Assembly: GCF_002871005.1 (NCBI RefSeq)
Contig: NZ_PHSN01000007.1
Coordinates: forward strand, 1-64,000
Origin: Acidimangrovimonas sediminis
GTDB lineage: Bacteria; Pseudomonadota; Alphaproteobacteria; Rhodobacterales; Rhodobacteraceae
Direction of reading: 5' to 3'
DNA length: 64,000 nucleotides
The notes beneath the pieces were generated by a model. It was given only the letters and a program-made list of their open reading frames with translations. It was not told the origin of the DNA and searched no databases. The position numbers and the translations under genes were made by a program. How positions within the stretch are numbered: the first letter of the stretch is position 1; each line of letters begins with the position of its first letter. Positions 28,063-39,003 of this stretch are shown here, one piece after another.

Positions 28063-29355
28063 ATGATGACAGTGAAACGAACCCATCTGCTTCGTGCAGG
28101 TCTTGGCGCGGCGGCGGCCGCGCTTCTGAGCGTGCCGGCCCATGCGACCGAGGGCTATTTCGCGCTCGGCCCGGACGCCGCGTCGCGCGGCACCGCGGGT
28201 GCGGGCGTCGCCGCGCCTGGCTTCAACGCGATGTCTTCGGCCGTCAACCCGGCCGCCGTTGCCGGCATGGGGCGCCAATTTTCGCTGGGGATAGAGGCCT
28301 TCTCGCCCCACCGCGGCTTTACCGCCACCGGCACCGGGGTGATCTCTCAGGGGCGGGTCGACAGCGGGCACAAGGTCTTTCCGGTGCCGAACTTCGGCTA
28401 CACCATGCCGCTGGCCAACGGCGGCACGCTGAACATCGCGGCCTATGGCAACGGCGGGATGAACACCTCGTACCCGGCGATGACGCGGGTCAATCCCTGC
28501 CCGCCGGGTGCGCCGTCCTCGACCGGCGTGTTCTGCGACGGCAAGGCCGGGGTCGACCTGAATCAGCTGTTCCTGTCGATCACCTACGCCAAGGAGACCG
28601 GCGGCGTGCGCTGGGGCATCGCGCCGACCCTTGTTGCCCAATGGTTCAAGGCCTATGGCCTGCGCCTCTTCAGCCCCTATTCTAACGATCCGGCGAACCT
28701 GTCGAACAACGGCTACGATTATTCCTACGGCGTCGGCCTGCGCGCCGGTATCCAGGCCGATCTGACGCCGGAGCTGAGCGTCGGCCTGTCGGGCCAGACC
28801 AAGATGCGGATGTCGAAGTTCAAGGATTACGCGGGCCTCTTCGCCGATGGCGGCAGCTTCGACATCCCGGCGCAGATCACGCTGGGAATGGCCTACAAGG
28901 TGGCGCCCCGCTGGACCGTGCTCGCCGATATCCAGCGGATCTGGTACTCCGGCGTCGATTCCGTGGCGAACCCGTTCCCGGCCAACACCTCGCCGATGCC
29001 GCTGGGCGCCCCCGGAAACTCGGGCTTCGGGTGGGATGACGTCACGGTCTACAAGATCGGCGCGGTCTGGCGGCAATCGGACCGGATGACCTGGCGCTTC
29101 GGCTACGCGCATTCGACCAACCCCGTTAAATCGAGCCAGGTCACGCTCAACATCGTGGCGCCGGGCGTGGTGACAGATCACTTCACCGTCGGCGGCAGCT
29201 ACCAGATGAGCCCGCGCGACACGCTCGACTTCGCGCTGGTCTACGTGCCCAAGAACTCGGTCAGCGGGGCGGTGCCGGCCTCGCTCGGAGGGGGCGATGT
29301 GACGATCGACATGCATCAGGTCTCGGCCTCCGTCGGCTGGACCCGCCGGTTCTGA
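28063..29355 (+). CDS. OmpP1/FadL-type outer-membrane transporter
   Basis: This encodes 430 residues. A signal peptide ends near residue 27 (PAHA/TEGYF). The hatch-region pattern [31 protein letters not shown] with the NPA motif and the final strands [11 protein letters not shown] ending in Phe are those of FadL-family beta-barrels that pass hydrophobic compounds (fatty acids, aromatics) through the outer membrane. An alternative start is the second codon ATG. It is a single gene with a possible role in long-chain fatty acid or hydrocarbon uptake. Confidence 0.9.
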   Translation: MMTVKRTHLLRAGLGAAAAALLSVPAHATEGYFALGPDAASRGTAGAGVAAPGFNAMSSAVNPAAVAGMGRQFSLGIEAFSPHRGFTATGTGVISQGRVDSGHKVFPVPNFGYTMPLANGGTLNIAAYGNGGMNTSYPAMTRVNPCPPGAPSSTGVFCDGKAGVDLNQLFLSITYAKETGGVRWGIAPTLVAQWFKAYGLRLFSPYSNDPANLSNNGYDYSYGVGLRAGIQADLTPELSVGLSGQTKMRMSKFKDYAGLFADGGSFDIPAQITLGMAYKVAPRWTVLADIQRIWYSGVDSVANPFPANTSPMPLGAPGNSGFGWDDVTVYKIGAVWRQSDRMTWRFGYAHSTNPVKSSQVTLNIVAPGVVTDHFTVGGSYQMSPRDTLDFALVYVPKNSVSGAVPASLGGGDVTIDMHQVSASVGWTRRF

Positions 29356-29493
29356 GGGGCTGCCCGGACCGCGCCGCGGGGGAGGGGCCGGCCCGCTCCC
29401 GCGGCTGCCGCCCGGTGGAGGTCACGCGGCCTTGAAGGGAGGGGCCGGGTCTCCTAGGCTGACGGCGAGCAGGTAGAAGAACAGGGAATTGCC

Positions 29494-31527
29494 ATGCGCT
29501 GGATCGTTCGCGGGCTCGGGCTCTTGGTGCTGATCGTGCTGCTGGGGGCGGGCGCGCTCCTGCTGATTCCCTCGAAGAAGATCGCGCGGCTGGCCGAGCA
29601 GCAGTTCGAGGCCGCGACCGGCAGGGCCATGACCTTGTCGGACGAGGTGCACCCGACGCTCTGGCCGAGGCTGGGCGTGCGGACCGGGGCCGTCACCATC
29701 GCCAATGCCGCGTGGTCCAAGGCCGGGCCGATGCTGGCGGCCAAGGGGCTGGACATCGGCATCGACCCGATGGCGCTGATCCAGGGCGACATCAAGGTGA
29801 CCAAGGTCGAGGTGCTGTCGCCCCGGATCCTGCTGGAGCGCGACGCCAAGGGGCAGGGCAACTGGGAATTCCCGGCGGCCTCCGGCTCTGGGTCGGGCAC
29901 GGCAGAAGGTGGGGCAAAAGGCACGGCTGCCCCGACCGAGACGACCGATAGCGCGGCATCTGGGGGCGGGATCCAGGCGTTCTCGCTCGACAAGGGGGTG
30001 ATCAAGGACGGTTCGGTGACCTGGATCGACCATGGCACCGGGCAGAAGATCGCGCTGACCAAGATCGACGCGACGCTGACGATTCCCAAGTTCACCGGCC
30101 CTGCCACGCTGAAGATGACGGCCGAGGCGAACGGCAAGCCACTGAAGCTTGACGGCACGCTGGGCGAATTCTCGACCTTCCTCGGGGGCAAGGTCGTGCC
30201 GGTCGACCTGTCGAGCGGGATCGCAAGCTCGACCATCGCCTTCAAGGGCAAGCTCGGCACCGATCCGGTGGCGGCGCAGGGCGCGCTCGACGCCACGCTG
30301 AAGGAACCTGCGGCGCTGGCCGCGCTTTTCGGCGCCTCGGCCCCGGACCTGCCGAAGGGGCTGGGGCACGACCTGGTCGCGCTGAAGGGCAACGTCACGC
30401 TCGCCCCGGAGGGCAGCATGCACCTGCGCGATGGTGAGGTGACGCTTGACGGCAATCACCTGACGCTTGCCTCGGACGTGACCTTTCCCAAGGGGCGCCC
30501 CCATGTCAGCGCCCAGGTCGGGGCCGGGGCGCTGGATCTCACGGGGCTGACCGCCGGAAGCAGTTCGTCTACCGCGGCCACCGCGCAGGGCGGGTCGCAG
30601 AACGGGGGGCAGGCGGCGACGCCGGCATCCTCCGGCTGGTCGACAGACCCGATCGACGTGAGTGGGATGCAGGCGGTCGACGCCGACGTCGCGCTGACCG
30701 CCGACAGCATCGATTTCGGCGCGGCCAAGGTCGGCAAGACCCGGATCGGGGTGGCCCTGAACAACGGGCGCGCGGTCGTCGACCTCAAGCAGCTTCAGGG
30801 CTATGGCGGCACCGTCACCGGTCAGATGGTGGCGAATTCCCGCGGCGGGTTGTCGACCACGGCGGACCTGTCGGCCAAGGGCGTCGCCATGCAGCAGCTT
30901 CTGGGGGCGTTTCTCGACTTCAAGCGGCTGGTGGCAAATGGCGACATGACGCTCAAGCTGGCGGCCTCGGGGAATTCGCAGGCAGCGCTGGTGCGGTCGC
31001 TCTCGGGGTCGGGGCGTGTCGGCCTCGGCAAGGGGGAGCTGCAGGGGCTGGACCTTCTGGGCATGCTCAAGACCATGAACCTGAACTACGTGGGCGCGGG
31101 GGCAAAGACGATCTTCGATTCCATCACCGCCAGCTTCACGATCGACAAGGGTGTGCTGACCAACAGGGACCTGTCGCTCAAGGCGCCGCTGCTGACGGCG
31201 GCGGGGACAGGCACGGTGAACCTGGGCGACCAGACGCTGAACTACACGCTGACGCCCACGGCGCTCGAGAAATCCGACGGCACGGGCGGGATCAGCGTGC
31301 CGGTGACGATCCAGGGGCCCTGGGCCAAGCCGAAGTTCGGCCTCGACCTGGACGCGCTGGCCAAGCAGAAGCTCGACATCGAGAAGGGCAAGCTGCAGGA
31401 CAAGGCCAAGTCCGAACTGGCCAAGAAGCTGGGCGTGACCCCGGATCAGGGCCAGAGCACGCAGGACGCGGTCAAGAAGAAGCTGCAGGATGAGGCCAAG
31501 AAGGGCCTGCTGAACCTTCTGAAGTGA
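29494..31527 (+). CDS. AsmA-family protein
   Basis: This encodes 677 residues. An N-terminal membrane anchor (RGLGLLVLIVLLGAGALLLI) is followed by the AsmA N-terminal domain (ATGRAMTLSDEVHPTLWPRLGVRTGAVTIAN) and a C-terminal AsmA domain (GSGRVGLGKGELQGLDLLGMLKTMN through LKAPLLTAAGTGTVNLGDQTLNY). Such proteins are bridge-like inner-membrane proteins in phospholipid or LPS traffic to the outer membrane. The C-terminus is Lys/Gln-rich. It follows the FadL-type gene by 138 bp on the same strand. Confidence 0.88.
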   Translation: MRWIVRGLGLLVLIVLLGAGALLLIPSKKIARLAEQQFEAATGRAMTLSDEVHPTLWPRLGVRTGAVTIANAAWSKAGPMLAAKGLDIGIDPMALIQGDIKVTKVEVLSPRILLERDAKGQGNWEFPAASGSGSGTAEGGAKGTAAPTETTDSAASGGGIQAFSLDKGVIKDGSVTWIDHGTGQKIALTKIDATLTIPKFTGPATLKMTAEANGKPLKLDGTLGEFSTFLGGKVVPVDLSSGIASSTIAFKGKLGTDPVAAQGALDATLKEPAALAALFGASAPDLPKGLGHDLVALKGNVTLAPEGSMHLRDGEVTLDGNHLTLASDVTFPKGRPHVSAQVGAGALDLTGLTAGSSSSTAATAQGGSQNGGQAATPASSGWSTDPIDVSGMQAVDADVALTADSIDFGAAKVGKTRIGVALNNGRAVVDLKQLQGYGGTVTGQMVANSRGGLSTTADLSAKGVAMQQLLGAFLDFKRLVANGDMTLKLAASGNSQAALVRSLSGSGRVGLGKGELQGLDLLGMLKTMNLNYVGAGAKTIFDSITASFTIDKGVLTNRDLSLKAPLLTAAGTGTVNLGDQTLNYTLTPTALEKSDGTGGISVPVTIQGPWAKPKFGLDLDALAKQKLDIEKGKLQDKAKSELAKKLGVTPDQGQSTQDAVKKKLQDEAKKGLLNLLK

Positions 31528-31651
31528 GTGAAGGCCTGTGATCGGGGGCCTGTGACCGGGGGCCCGGAACAAAGCCGCTCCCGTCCATCTTTTCACCTGC
31601 TGGCGGCGGCGGGCCCGTGCGGGCCGCAGGCCGCGGCCACGCCGTAGCGGT

Positions 31652-32533
31652 TCAGCCCCGTGCCACGTCCTTGTGGATGATGACGTCGGCCTGCGGGTAT
31701 TCCTCGATGATCGCGCGCTTCAGCGCCGCGCCGATCTCGTGCGCCTCGTGCAGGGTCTGGTCGCCGTCAAGCTCGATATGGATCTGCACGAACAACCGGC
31801 TGCCGGCGGTGCGCGTCTTGATGTCGTGGTGGCCGCGCACGCCGGGCCAGGTCCGGGTCATCTCCTCGATCCGGGCGGTCACGGCGGGATCGGCGCCGCG
31901 GTCCATCAGCGCGTCCCAGGCGCCGCGCCCGATGTGCAGCGCACCGAAGGCCATAAGCGCGGCGGCGGCCAGCGCGACAAGGCTGTCGATCTGGGTGAAG
32001 CCCCAGCGCGCAGAGATCGCAAGCGCGAGGATGGCGCCGATATTGGGCACCAGGTCGCCGATGTAATGCAGCTGATCGGCCGCGACCACGCGGTTTCCCG
32101 TCCGCATGGAAACCCGCCGCTGCCACGCCACGAGGGCGAGGGTCAGCACGATTGCCACGACCATCACAATGATCGCCGGCCCCTCGCGTTCGATTTGCAC
32201 CCGGCCCGGAGCCAGCAGGCGGCCGATCGCCGCCCAGGTGATCGCCACGGCCGAGGCGAAGATGAACAGCGCCTGACCCAGCGCGGTCAGATCCTCGGCC
32301 GAGGTGTGGCCGAAGGCGTGGTCGTCATCCGGAGGCCGCGCCGCGTAGAGGATCGCCGCCAGCCCGCCGAGCGAAATCACGAGATCCAGCGCGCTGTCCG
32401 CAAGCGTCGCCGCGACCGACAGCGATCCGGTTGTCAGAAAGGCCCAGACCTTCAGCAGCACAAGTGTCAGCGCGACCGCGACCGATGCCAGCCCGGCAGA
32501 GACGTTGAGGCGTAGATCGGGATGGTCGTTCAA
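31652..32533 (-). CDS. cation diffusion facilitator (divalent metal exporter)
   Basis: This encodes 293 residues. Membrane segments fill residues 10-185, with metal-site residues ATLADSALDL (D-x3-D) in TM2 and ADQLHYIGDL (D-x2-H-x3-D) in TM5, the FieF/ZitB site A pattern. The C-terminal cytoplasmic domain carries GHHDIKTRTAGSRLFVQIHIELDGDQTLHEAHEI. It is a proton antiporter for Zn/Fe/Mn-type ions in the inner membrane. It is followed in the opposite orientation by the AsmA gene. Confidence 0.92.
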   Translation of the reverse strand: MNDHPDLRLNVSAGLASVAVALTLVLLKVWAFLTTGSLSVAATLADSALDLVISLGGLAAILYAARPPDDDHAFGHTSAEDLTALGQALFIFASAVAITWAAIGRLLAPGRVQIEREGPAIIVMVVAIVLTLALVAWQRRVSMRTGNRVVAADQLHYIGDLVPNIGAILALAISARWGFTQIDSLVALAAAALMAFGALHIGRGAWDALMDRGADPAVTARIEEMTRTWPGVRGHHDIKTRTAGSRLFVQIHIELDGDQTLHEAHEIGAALKRAIIEEYPQADVIIHKDVARG

Positions 32534-32575
32534 GGGGTCTCCCTCCGGGGCGGGCGTCGCGTTTGCGCCCCGGAA

Positions 32576-33166
32576 TTAGCGGAAGACCTCGCCCGGGTCC
32601 ACGCCCCAGACGGCAGTTTTCGGCACCCAGCCGCGGCTGCCGTCGGCGCCCACGCGCACCCAGTCGCGGCGCGCCTCGTAAAGCCGGGCGATCACGCCTT
32701 CCTGCGCCTTGGCGTCAAGCCGGGCCTTCGCCTCGGGCGCATCGCGCATGTCGGTCATCTGTTCGGTGAACAGCACCGTGCGGATCCCCGAGATCAGCGT
32801 GTAGTGGATCCAGCCGCCCAGCCCGTCCTGATCCTCGACCCGGCGCCAGTGCTCGAATTCCGCGGTCACCCGAAGCGGCATGCCGGCCCGGGTGAAGACC
32901 CAGTCGATGCGGTTCGAGAGGCCGGGGCCGCGCCGCACGTTGCCCTCCTTGCCCTTGAGCGAGACATAGCGCGGCAGCGGCAGCCCGGTCACCGGCCCGA
33001 CATGGGGATCGGCCTGGACCTCCGACCTGGTGGTGGGTGCCTCGCCGCCGGGGTCTGCCGTCGCCTCCTGCGCATTGGCAAAGGATCCGCGCAGGATCGG
33101 CCCCGCGGCAAGCACGAATGTCCCGGCGGCGCCTGCCGCCCAAAGGGTGAAGTCCCTGCGATTCAT
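32576..33166 (-). CDS. exported SH3-domain protein
   Basis: This encodes 196 residues. The N-terminus NRRDFTLWAAGAAGTFVLAAGPI is Tat-like with twin arginine and a hydrophobic stretch. The rest shows two bacterial SH3 segments: YVSLKGKEGNVRRGPGLSNRIDWVFTRAGMPLRV and EGVIARLYEARRDWVRVGADGSRGWVPKTAVWGV. It probably binds peptidoglycan or acts as a periplasmic adaptor. It lies 42 bp upstream of the CDF gene on the same strand and may be co-transcribed. Confidence 0.8.
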   Translation of the reverse strand: MNRRDFTLWAAGAAGTFVLAAGPILRGSFANAQEATADPGGEAPTTRSEVQADPHVGPVTGLPLPRYVSLKGKEGNVRRGPGLSNRIDWVFTRAGMPLRVTAEFEHWRRVEDQDGLGGWIHYTLISGIRTVLFTEQMTDMRDAPEAKARLDAKAQEGVIARLYEARRDWVRVGADGSRGWVPKTAVWGVDPGEVFR

Positions 33167-33365
33167 GGTCTGCCCGCCTGCCTGATGTCGTTTTCTGCCT
33201 CTGCCCGTGAGCGGCCTCTCGTCGCGCCGTGCCGTCCCCGTTCCGGCCCTGCCCGGTCATAGTGTCGCCGGGTGATCCTGCGGGGCTCTGGGCGCTTGTG
33301 CCTTGCCGAGCTATGGGTCACTTTGCCATCCGGAGGCCCCGTTGAGAAGTGCAGGGAGGGATCAC

Positions 33366-34352
33366 ATGCCTGTGGAGCGCCTGAGTGTTGTCGTGACGCG
33401 ACGGTTGCCGGACGCCGTCGAGACCCGGATGAAGGAGCTTTTCGACGTCGAACTGCGCGACCCCGACACGCGGATGACCCGCGACGAGCTGGCCGCGGCA
33501 ATGCGCCGCGCCGACGTGCTGGTGCCCTGCGTGACCGACACGATCGACGCGGGCCTGTTGGCGCAGGCCGGCGACAAGCTCAAGCTGATCGCCAATTACG
33601 GCGCCGGGATCGACCATATCGACGTGGCCTCGGCCCGGCAACGGGGCATCCTCGTGTCGAATACCCCCGGCGTGGTGACCGAGGACACGGCCGACATGAC
33701 GATGGCGCTCCTGTTGGCAGTGACGCGGCGCATTCCCGAGGGGCTGGCCCTCATGCAATCGGGCAAGTGGGAGGGCTGGGCCCCCACCGCGATGATGGGC
33801 GGCCGGATCGGCGGGCGGCGCCTCGGCATTCTCGGAATGGGGCGGATCGGGCAGGCTGTGGCGCGCCGGGCGCGGGCCTTCGGCATGCAGATCCACTATC
33901 ACAACCGCCGACGCCTGCGCCCCGAACAGGAGGCCGAGGTCGAGGCGACCTGGTGGGAAAGCCTCGACCAGATGGTCAGTCGGGTCGACGTGCTGTCGAT
34001 CAACTGCCCGCACACGCCCTCTACTTTCCATCTGCTGAACGCCCGGCGGCTGAAGCTGATGAAGCCCTCGGCGGTGATCGTGAACACCTCGCGCGGCGAG
34101 GTGATCGACGAGAACGCGCTGACCCGCGGCCTGCGCGCGGGCGAGATCGCGGGCGCGGGCCTCGACGTCTTCGAGCACGGCCACGAGATCAACCCGCGGC
34201 TGCGCGAACTCCCGAATGTCGTGCTGCTGCCGCACATGGGCTCGGCCACGGTCGAGGGCCGGATCGAGATGGGCGAGAAGGTGATCATCAACATCAAGAC
34301 CTTCGCCGATGGCCACCGGCCGCCGGACCAGGTGGTGCCCGGGGTGATGTAG
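33366..34352 (+). CDS. D-2-hydroxyacid dehydrogenase (glyoxylate/hydroxypyruvate reductase type)
   Basis: This encodes 328 residues from the ATG at 33366 (GCAGGGAGGG upstream); an ORF start at 33303 is less likely. It has the NAD(P) motif GILGMGRIGQAVARRARAFG near 155-175, catalytic Arg in NTSRGEVIDENAL, Glu in the FEHGHEINPRL region, and His in LLPHMGSAT. It reduces 2-oxoacids such as glyoxylate or hydroxypyruvate. Single gene, probably housekeeping. Confidence 0.88.
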   Translation: MPVERLSVVVTRRLPDAVETRMKELFDVELRDPDTRMTRDELAAAMRRADVLVPCVTDTIDAGLLAQAGDKLKLIANYGAGIDHIDVASARQRGILVSNTPGVVTEDTADMTMALLLAVTRRIPEGLALMQSGKWEGWAPTAMMGGRIGGRRLGILGMGRIGQAVARRARAFGMQIHYHNRRRLRPEQEAEVEATWWESLDQMVSRVDVLSINCPHTPSTFHLLNARRLKLMKPSAVIVNTSRGEVIDENALTRGLRAGEIAGAGLDVFEHGHEINPRLRELPNVVLLPHMGSATVEGRIEMGEKVIINIKTFADGHRPPDQVVPGVM

Positions 34353-34521
34353 CGCACGCCGCGCAACCCGTTTCCGTTACTGTCGGTCCCGGTCCCGGGG
34401 AAGGGGCGATGCGTGCAGCGAAATCTCCCCGTCAATGCCGCGGGACGGCCCCACTCGCGCCGCGATCGCCGCCGAGCCTCGCGCCCCGGAAGATCGACGA
34501 AGATCGCAACCCGGAGGCCTC

Positions 34522-34770
34522 ATGCATCGCACCTATCCCGTGCTCTTCATCCTGATCGTCGCGCTGGTCTCGGGCGGCATCTACCTGCTGAACGGTGACG
34601 GATCCGACAAGGCCGTCGCCGCCCCCGCCGCGCAGGGCAAGGCCGCACCCGGGATCGTGGCGCCCGGCCGGACCCCGGCGGGTGTCCCGGCAGCGGCCAC
34701 CCCGCCAGCGGCCGCAGCGCCCCGGGTCTGCATCCGCCGCGGCGGCACGCTCGACTGTCCGAAGGGCTGA
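34522..34770 (+). CDS. small membrane-anchored Ala/Pro-rich protein
   Basis: This encodes 82 residues. An N-terminal membrane segment ([19 protein letters not shown]) is followed by an Ala/Pro-rich stretch and a short end [15 protein letters not shown] with two cysteines, perhaps a disulfide outside the membrane. The ATG at 34522 has CGGAGG upstream. No family recognised. Confidence 0.6.
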   Translation: MHRTYPVLFILIVALVSGGIYLLNGDGSDKAVAAPAAQGKAAPGIVAPGRTPAGVPAAATPPAAAAPRVCIRRGGTLDCPKG

Positions 34771-34840
34771 ACCGGCGACGGCGACTGGTCCGCGGCGGCG
34801 CGGGGCCTATATCGGGGACAACGGAACCCACGGAGGCCCC

Positions 34841-35854
<1,014 letters not shown>

Positions 35855-35870
35855 CCCCGGGGGCGTGAGA

Positions 35871-35914
35871 CAAAACTCTTCGAAGAGTTTTGCAAATTCC
35901 TTCGAAGGAATTTG
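35871..35914. repeat. two abutting perfect 22-bp palindromes
   Basis: The first (35871-35892) has the core AAAACTCTTCGAAGAGTTTT and the second (35893-35914) the core AAATTCCTTCGAAGGAATTT, both flanked by C and G and both centred on TTCGAA. They abut without spacer and lie between two genes on the same strand. They can form two consecutive hairpins, with a T-run in each stem, so act as terminator or as a REP-type element. Confidence 0.7.
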
Positions 35915-36048
35915 GCCCGGCCGCGCGGCGGCGGTGAACCTCGCATCGCCGATGTCGTTTTCCGCCGCCAAATGTCGGGCGTCTCACGCCGCGGCACCCT
36001 CGCTCTGGCTCATATGGGGCCAAATCCATGCGACGAGGGAGTCGGCCG

Positions 36049-38538
36049 ATGAAAACCCATGTCAAAGCCCTGATCGTCGGCGGCGGTGCCGTCGGCGCCT
36101 CGGTCGCCTATCACCTTGCCAAGGCGGGGTGGGACACCATGCTGGTGGAGCGCGACGAGCTGACCTCGGGCTCGACCTGGCATGCGGCGGGGCTGCTGCC
36201 GCTGTTCAACATGAACTTCGCGACCACGCATATCCACAAGTATTCGGTCGATTTCTACAAGACGCTGGAGGCCGAGACGGGTCTGAATGCCGGTTTTGCC
36301 GTGGTCGGCAACCTGCGGATGGCCCAGACCGACGCGCGGATGGACGAGTACAAGCTTTATTCCTCCATCGCCGAGACCGCGGGTGTCTACCACGAGTTCC
36401 TCAGCCCCAAGGAGATTTCGGACCGCTGGCCGCTGGTGCGCACGGATGACCTGAAGGGCGCGCTGTTCCATCCGCAGGACGGCTACATCAACCCTGCCGA
36501 CGTGACCCAGGCCATGGCCAAGGGCGCACGCCAGCATGGCGCGGTGATCGAGCGCAAGTGGCAGGCCGACGCCTACGAATGGACCGGGTCGGAGTGGAAG
36601 GTCACGCTGACCAAGATGATCGAGAAGGGCGGCAACCTCGTGCCGTCCGAAGAACAGACCGTCGTCATGGCCGAGCATGTCGTCACATGCACCGGTAACC
36701 ACGCGCAGCGTACCGCGCGGCTGCTGGGCATCAAGATCCCGGCGATCCCGGTCGAGCACCAGTATATCGTGACCGAGCCCGATCCGGCGCTGGTCGCGTA
36801 CCGCAAGCAGGGCGGGGCGGAGCATCCGGTCCTGCGCGATGCCGACGCCAAGTGGTACGTGCGCGAGGAGCGCGGCGGCTGGATCCTCGGGCCCTATGAG
36901 CGCAACGCGCCCGCGCGCTTCATCTACGACGTGCCGGAAAGCTTCCGCGCCGACCTGTTCCAGCTGGATCTGGAGCGGATCGAGGAAGAATACATGTCGA
37001 TGATCCACCGGATCCCGACCTCGGAAACCGCGGGCCTCAAGGACGATTTCAACGGCCCGATCTGCTACACCCCCGATGGCAACCCGCTGGTCGGCCCCGC
37101 ACCGGGGCTGCGCAACATGTGGCTGGCCGAGGGCTTTTCCTTCGGGATCACGGCGGCGGGCGGCACCGGCTATTACCTCGCCCAGATGATGGTGGAGGGT
37201 GAGGCCGAGATCGATATGGCCGCGCTCGATCCCAAGCGTTACGGCGGCTGGATGACCACCGACTACGCGGTGAAGAAGAACGAAGAGGCCTATGAGCACG
37301 TCTTCATCCTGCACCACCCGGACGAAGAGCGCGAAGCGGCGCGTCCCTTGCGGACCTCGCCCGCCTATGACCGGCAGGCGGCCAAGGGCGCGCAATTCGG
37401 CCAGGTGAACGGCTGGGAACGCCCGAACTACTATGCGCCCATGGGCTTTGACGACCACGCGAGCCGCAGCTTCCGCCGCGGCGGCTGGTGGCAATATGCC
37501 AAGGCCGAGGCCGAGGCGCTGCGCGAGACCGCGGGGCTGATCGACGCGACCGCGTTCACCAAGCACATCGTGCGCGGGCCGGGTGCCACTCAGTTCCTCG
37601 ACTGGTTCACCTGCAACAAGCTGCCCAAGGTCGGCCGCATCAACCTGACCTATGCGCTGACGGTCCAGGGCACGACGCGGACCGAATACACCATCGTCCG
37701 GATCGCCGAGGACGAATATTACCTCGTCTCCGCCGGGGCCTGGACGGCCTATGACGCCGACTTCCTCAAGAAGGCGGCCGAGGACAAGATGGGTGAGTTC
37801 GGCTGGATCGACATCCATGATGTGACCAACCAATGGGGTGTCTTTGCCATCGCGGGCCCTGCCTCGCGCGATATCCTGAAGGAGATCGTCAAGGATGCGG
37901 CGCCCGAGACGGTGCTGGGCAACAAGCGGTTCCCGTGGCTCTCGATGCGCAACATCGAGCTGGGCATGTGCCCGGTGCGCGCGATCCGCGTGGCCTATAC
38001 CGGTGAGCTTGGGTGGGAACTGCATCACCCGATCGAGATGCAGAATTACCTGTTCGACCAGCTGATGGCGGCGGGCGAAAAGCACGGGATGAAGCTGGTC
38101 GGCGCACGGGCCCAGAACTGGCTGCGTCAGGAGAAGAGCTACCGCGCCTTCGGCACTGAGCTGGGTCGCGATGCGACGCCGCTGGAGGCCGGGCTCGACC
38201 GGTTCATCGACCTCGGAAAGGACTTCCACGGCAAGGAAGCGATGGTCGCCACCGGCATCCGGTCGAAATGCGTGACCGTGCTGATCGATGGCCCGGCGGA
38301 TGCCGACCCCTGGGGGCGCGAGGCGCTGCTCAAGGACGGGGTGAAGGTCGGGCGCCTGACCTCGGGCGGCTGGTCGGTCGGGTTCGGCAAACAGATCGGC
38401 ATGGGCTATGTCTCGCCCGAGCTGGCCGAGGTCGGGACCGAGCTGGAAGTGCGGATGTTCGGCGAGGCCTACAAGGCGGTGGTCGCCGAGGACAGCCCGT
38501 TCGATCCGACCAACGCGCGGATCCGGGTGGACGGCTGA
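36049..38538 (+). CDS. dimethylglycine/sarcosine dehydrogenase-type FAD protein fused to GcvT
   Basis: This encodes 829 residues from the ATG at 36049 (GAGGGAG upstream); an in-frame ATG at 36028 adds seven. Domains: DAO FAD domain at about 5-365 with GGGAVGASVAYHLAKAG, and SGSTWHAAG whose His45 matches the covalent FAD attachment site of DMGDH/SarDH; FAO_M linker; then GcvT-type folate domain from about 430 with GELGWELHHPIE and a GcvT C-terminal barrel. It likely demethylates an N-methyl compound and passes the methyl to tetrahydrofolate. Substrate (dimethylglycine, sarcosine or other) uncertain. Confidence 0.88.
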   Translation: MKTHVKALIVGGGAVGASVAYHLAKAGWDTMLVERDELTSGSTWHAAGLLPLFNMNFATTHIHKYSVDFYKTLEAETGLNAGFAVVGNLRMAQTDARMDEYKLYSSIAETAGVYHEFLSPKEISDRWPLVRTDDLKGALFHPQDGYINPADVTQAMAKGARQHGAVIERKWQADAYEWTGSEWKVTLTKMIEKGGNLVPSEEQTVVMAEHVVTCTGNHAQRTARLLGIKIPAIPVEHQYIVTEPDPALVAYRKQGGAEHPVLRDADAKWYVREERGGWILGPYERNAPARFIYDVPESFRADLFQLDLERIEEEYMSMIHRIPTSETAGLKDDFNGPICYTPDGNPLVGPAPGLRNMWLAEGFSFGITAAGGTGYYLAQMMVEGEAEIDMAALDPKRYGGWMTTDYAVKKNEEAYEHVFILHHPDEEREAARPLRTSPAYDRQAAKGAQFGQVNGWERPNYYAPMGFDDHASRSFRRGGWWQYAKAEAEALRETAGLIDATAFTKHIVRGPGATQFLDWFTCNKLPKVGRINLTYALTVQGTTRTEYTIVRIAEDEYYLVSAGAWTAYDADFLKKAAEDKMGEFGWIDIHDVTNQWGVFAIAGPASRDILKEIVKDAAPETVLGNKRFPWLSMRNIELGMCPVRAIRVAYTGELGWELHHPIEMQNYLFDQLMAAGEKHGMKLVGARAQNWLRQEKSYRAFGTELGRDATPLEAGLDRFIDLGKDFHGKEAMVATGIRSKCVTVLIDGPADADPWGREALLKDGVKVGRLTSGGWSVGFGKQIGMGYVSPELAEVGTELEVRMFGEAYKAVVAEDSPFDPTNARIRVDG

Positions 38539-38552
38539 GGACGTGCTGGTGC

Positions 38553-38632
38553 GGGGGGCGGCTGCCCCCCGTGCCCCGCGCCGTGGGGGTTTCACACCCC
38601 CACACCCCCGTGGAGTATTTCGGCAAGAAAGA
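38553..38632 (+). repeat. dispersed intergenic double-hairpin element, copy 1
   Basis: The element has a hairpin GGGGGGC-GGCT-GCCCCCC (38553-38570), then GTGGGGGT-TTCAC-ACCCCCAC (38583-38603), then CCCCCGTGGAGTATTT and CAAGAAAGA. The same tail recurs at 60566-60592 and, inverted, at 61762-61795. It sits between the convergent DMGDH-type gene and hypA, so it serves as terminator here. Confidence 0.65.
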
Positions 38633-38661
38633 CGCGCGGGTCGGGGCGCCGGATGCGGCGT

Positions 38662-39003
38662 TCAGATCACTTCCATGTCCTTGATGCGCATCTCGTCGCC
38701 TCCGTTGGGCAGGAGGCGGGTGCCGCCGCAGTTCGGGCAGGGGGCGAGGCGGTCGTCGATCTCGACCGTTTCGCCGCAATCGTAGCACAGGGCCGTGCCG
38801 GGCAGGTCGATCATCTCGAGCGCGGCGCCTTCCGCCGGGCCGCCCTTCATCACCGTCTCGAAGCAGAAGGCGAGGGCGGGTTTCTCGACACCGGCGAAGG
38901 CGCCGATCTCGAGGCGCAGCTTGCGCACGGCGGTGAAGCCGTGGTCGCGGGCCTGGGCTTCAACGATCTCGCGGATGCCTTCGGCAAGCGACATCTCATG
39001 CAT
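38662..39003 (-). CDS. hypA: hydrogenase nickel-incorporation protein HypA
   Basis: This encodes 113 residues. The N-terminal [10 protein letters not shown] with His2 (the nickel ligand) and a zinc domain with CYDCG (73-77) and CPNCGG (near 89-94) define HypA, which with HypB inserts Ni into the hydrogenase large subunit. It is the last gene of the large minus-strand block and overlaps the preceding HupK-like gene by 8 bp. Finding it downstream of tusA/dsrE3 ties the sulfur genes to the hydrogenase unit. Confidence 0.95.
   Translation of the reverse strand: MHEMSLAEGIREIVEAQARDHGFTAVRKLRLEIGAFAGVEKPALAFCFETVMKGGPAEGAALEMIDLPGTALCYDCGETVEIDDRLAPCPNCGGTRLLPNGGDEMRIKDMEVI

Noticed and set aside
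29422-31596. 724-codon minus-strand frame opposite the AsmA gene
   Set aside because: Arg/Gln/His-rich shadow; AsmA domains on the plus strand are clear.
36010-38595. 861-codon minus-strand open frame opposite the DMGDH/GcvT fusion
   Set aside because: Shadow reading of the complementary strand; the plus-strand protein has FAD and folate-domain motifs.
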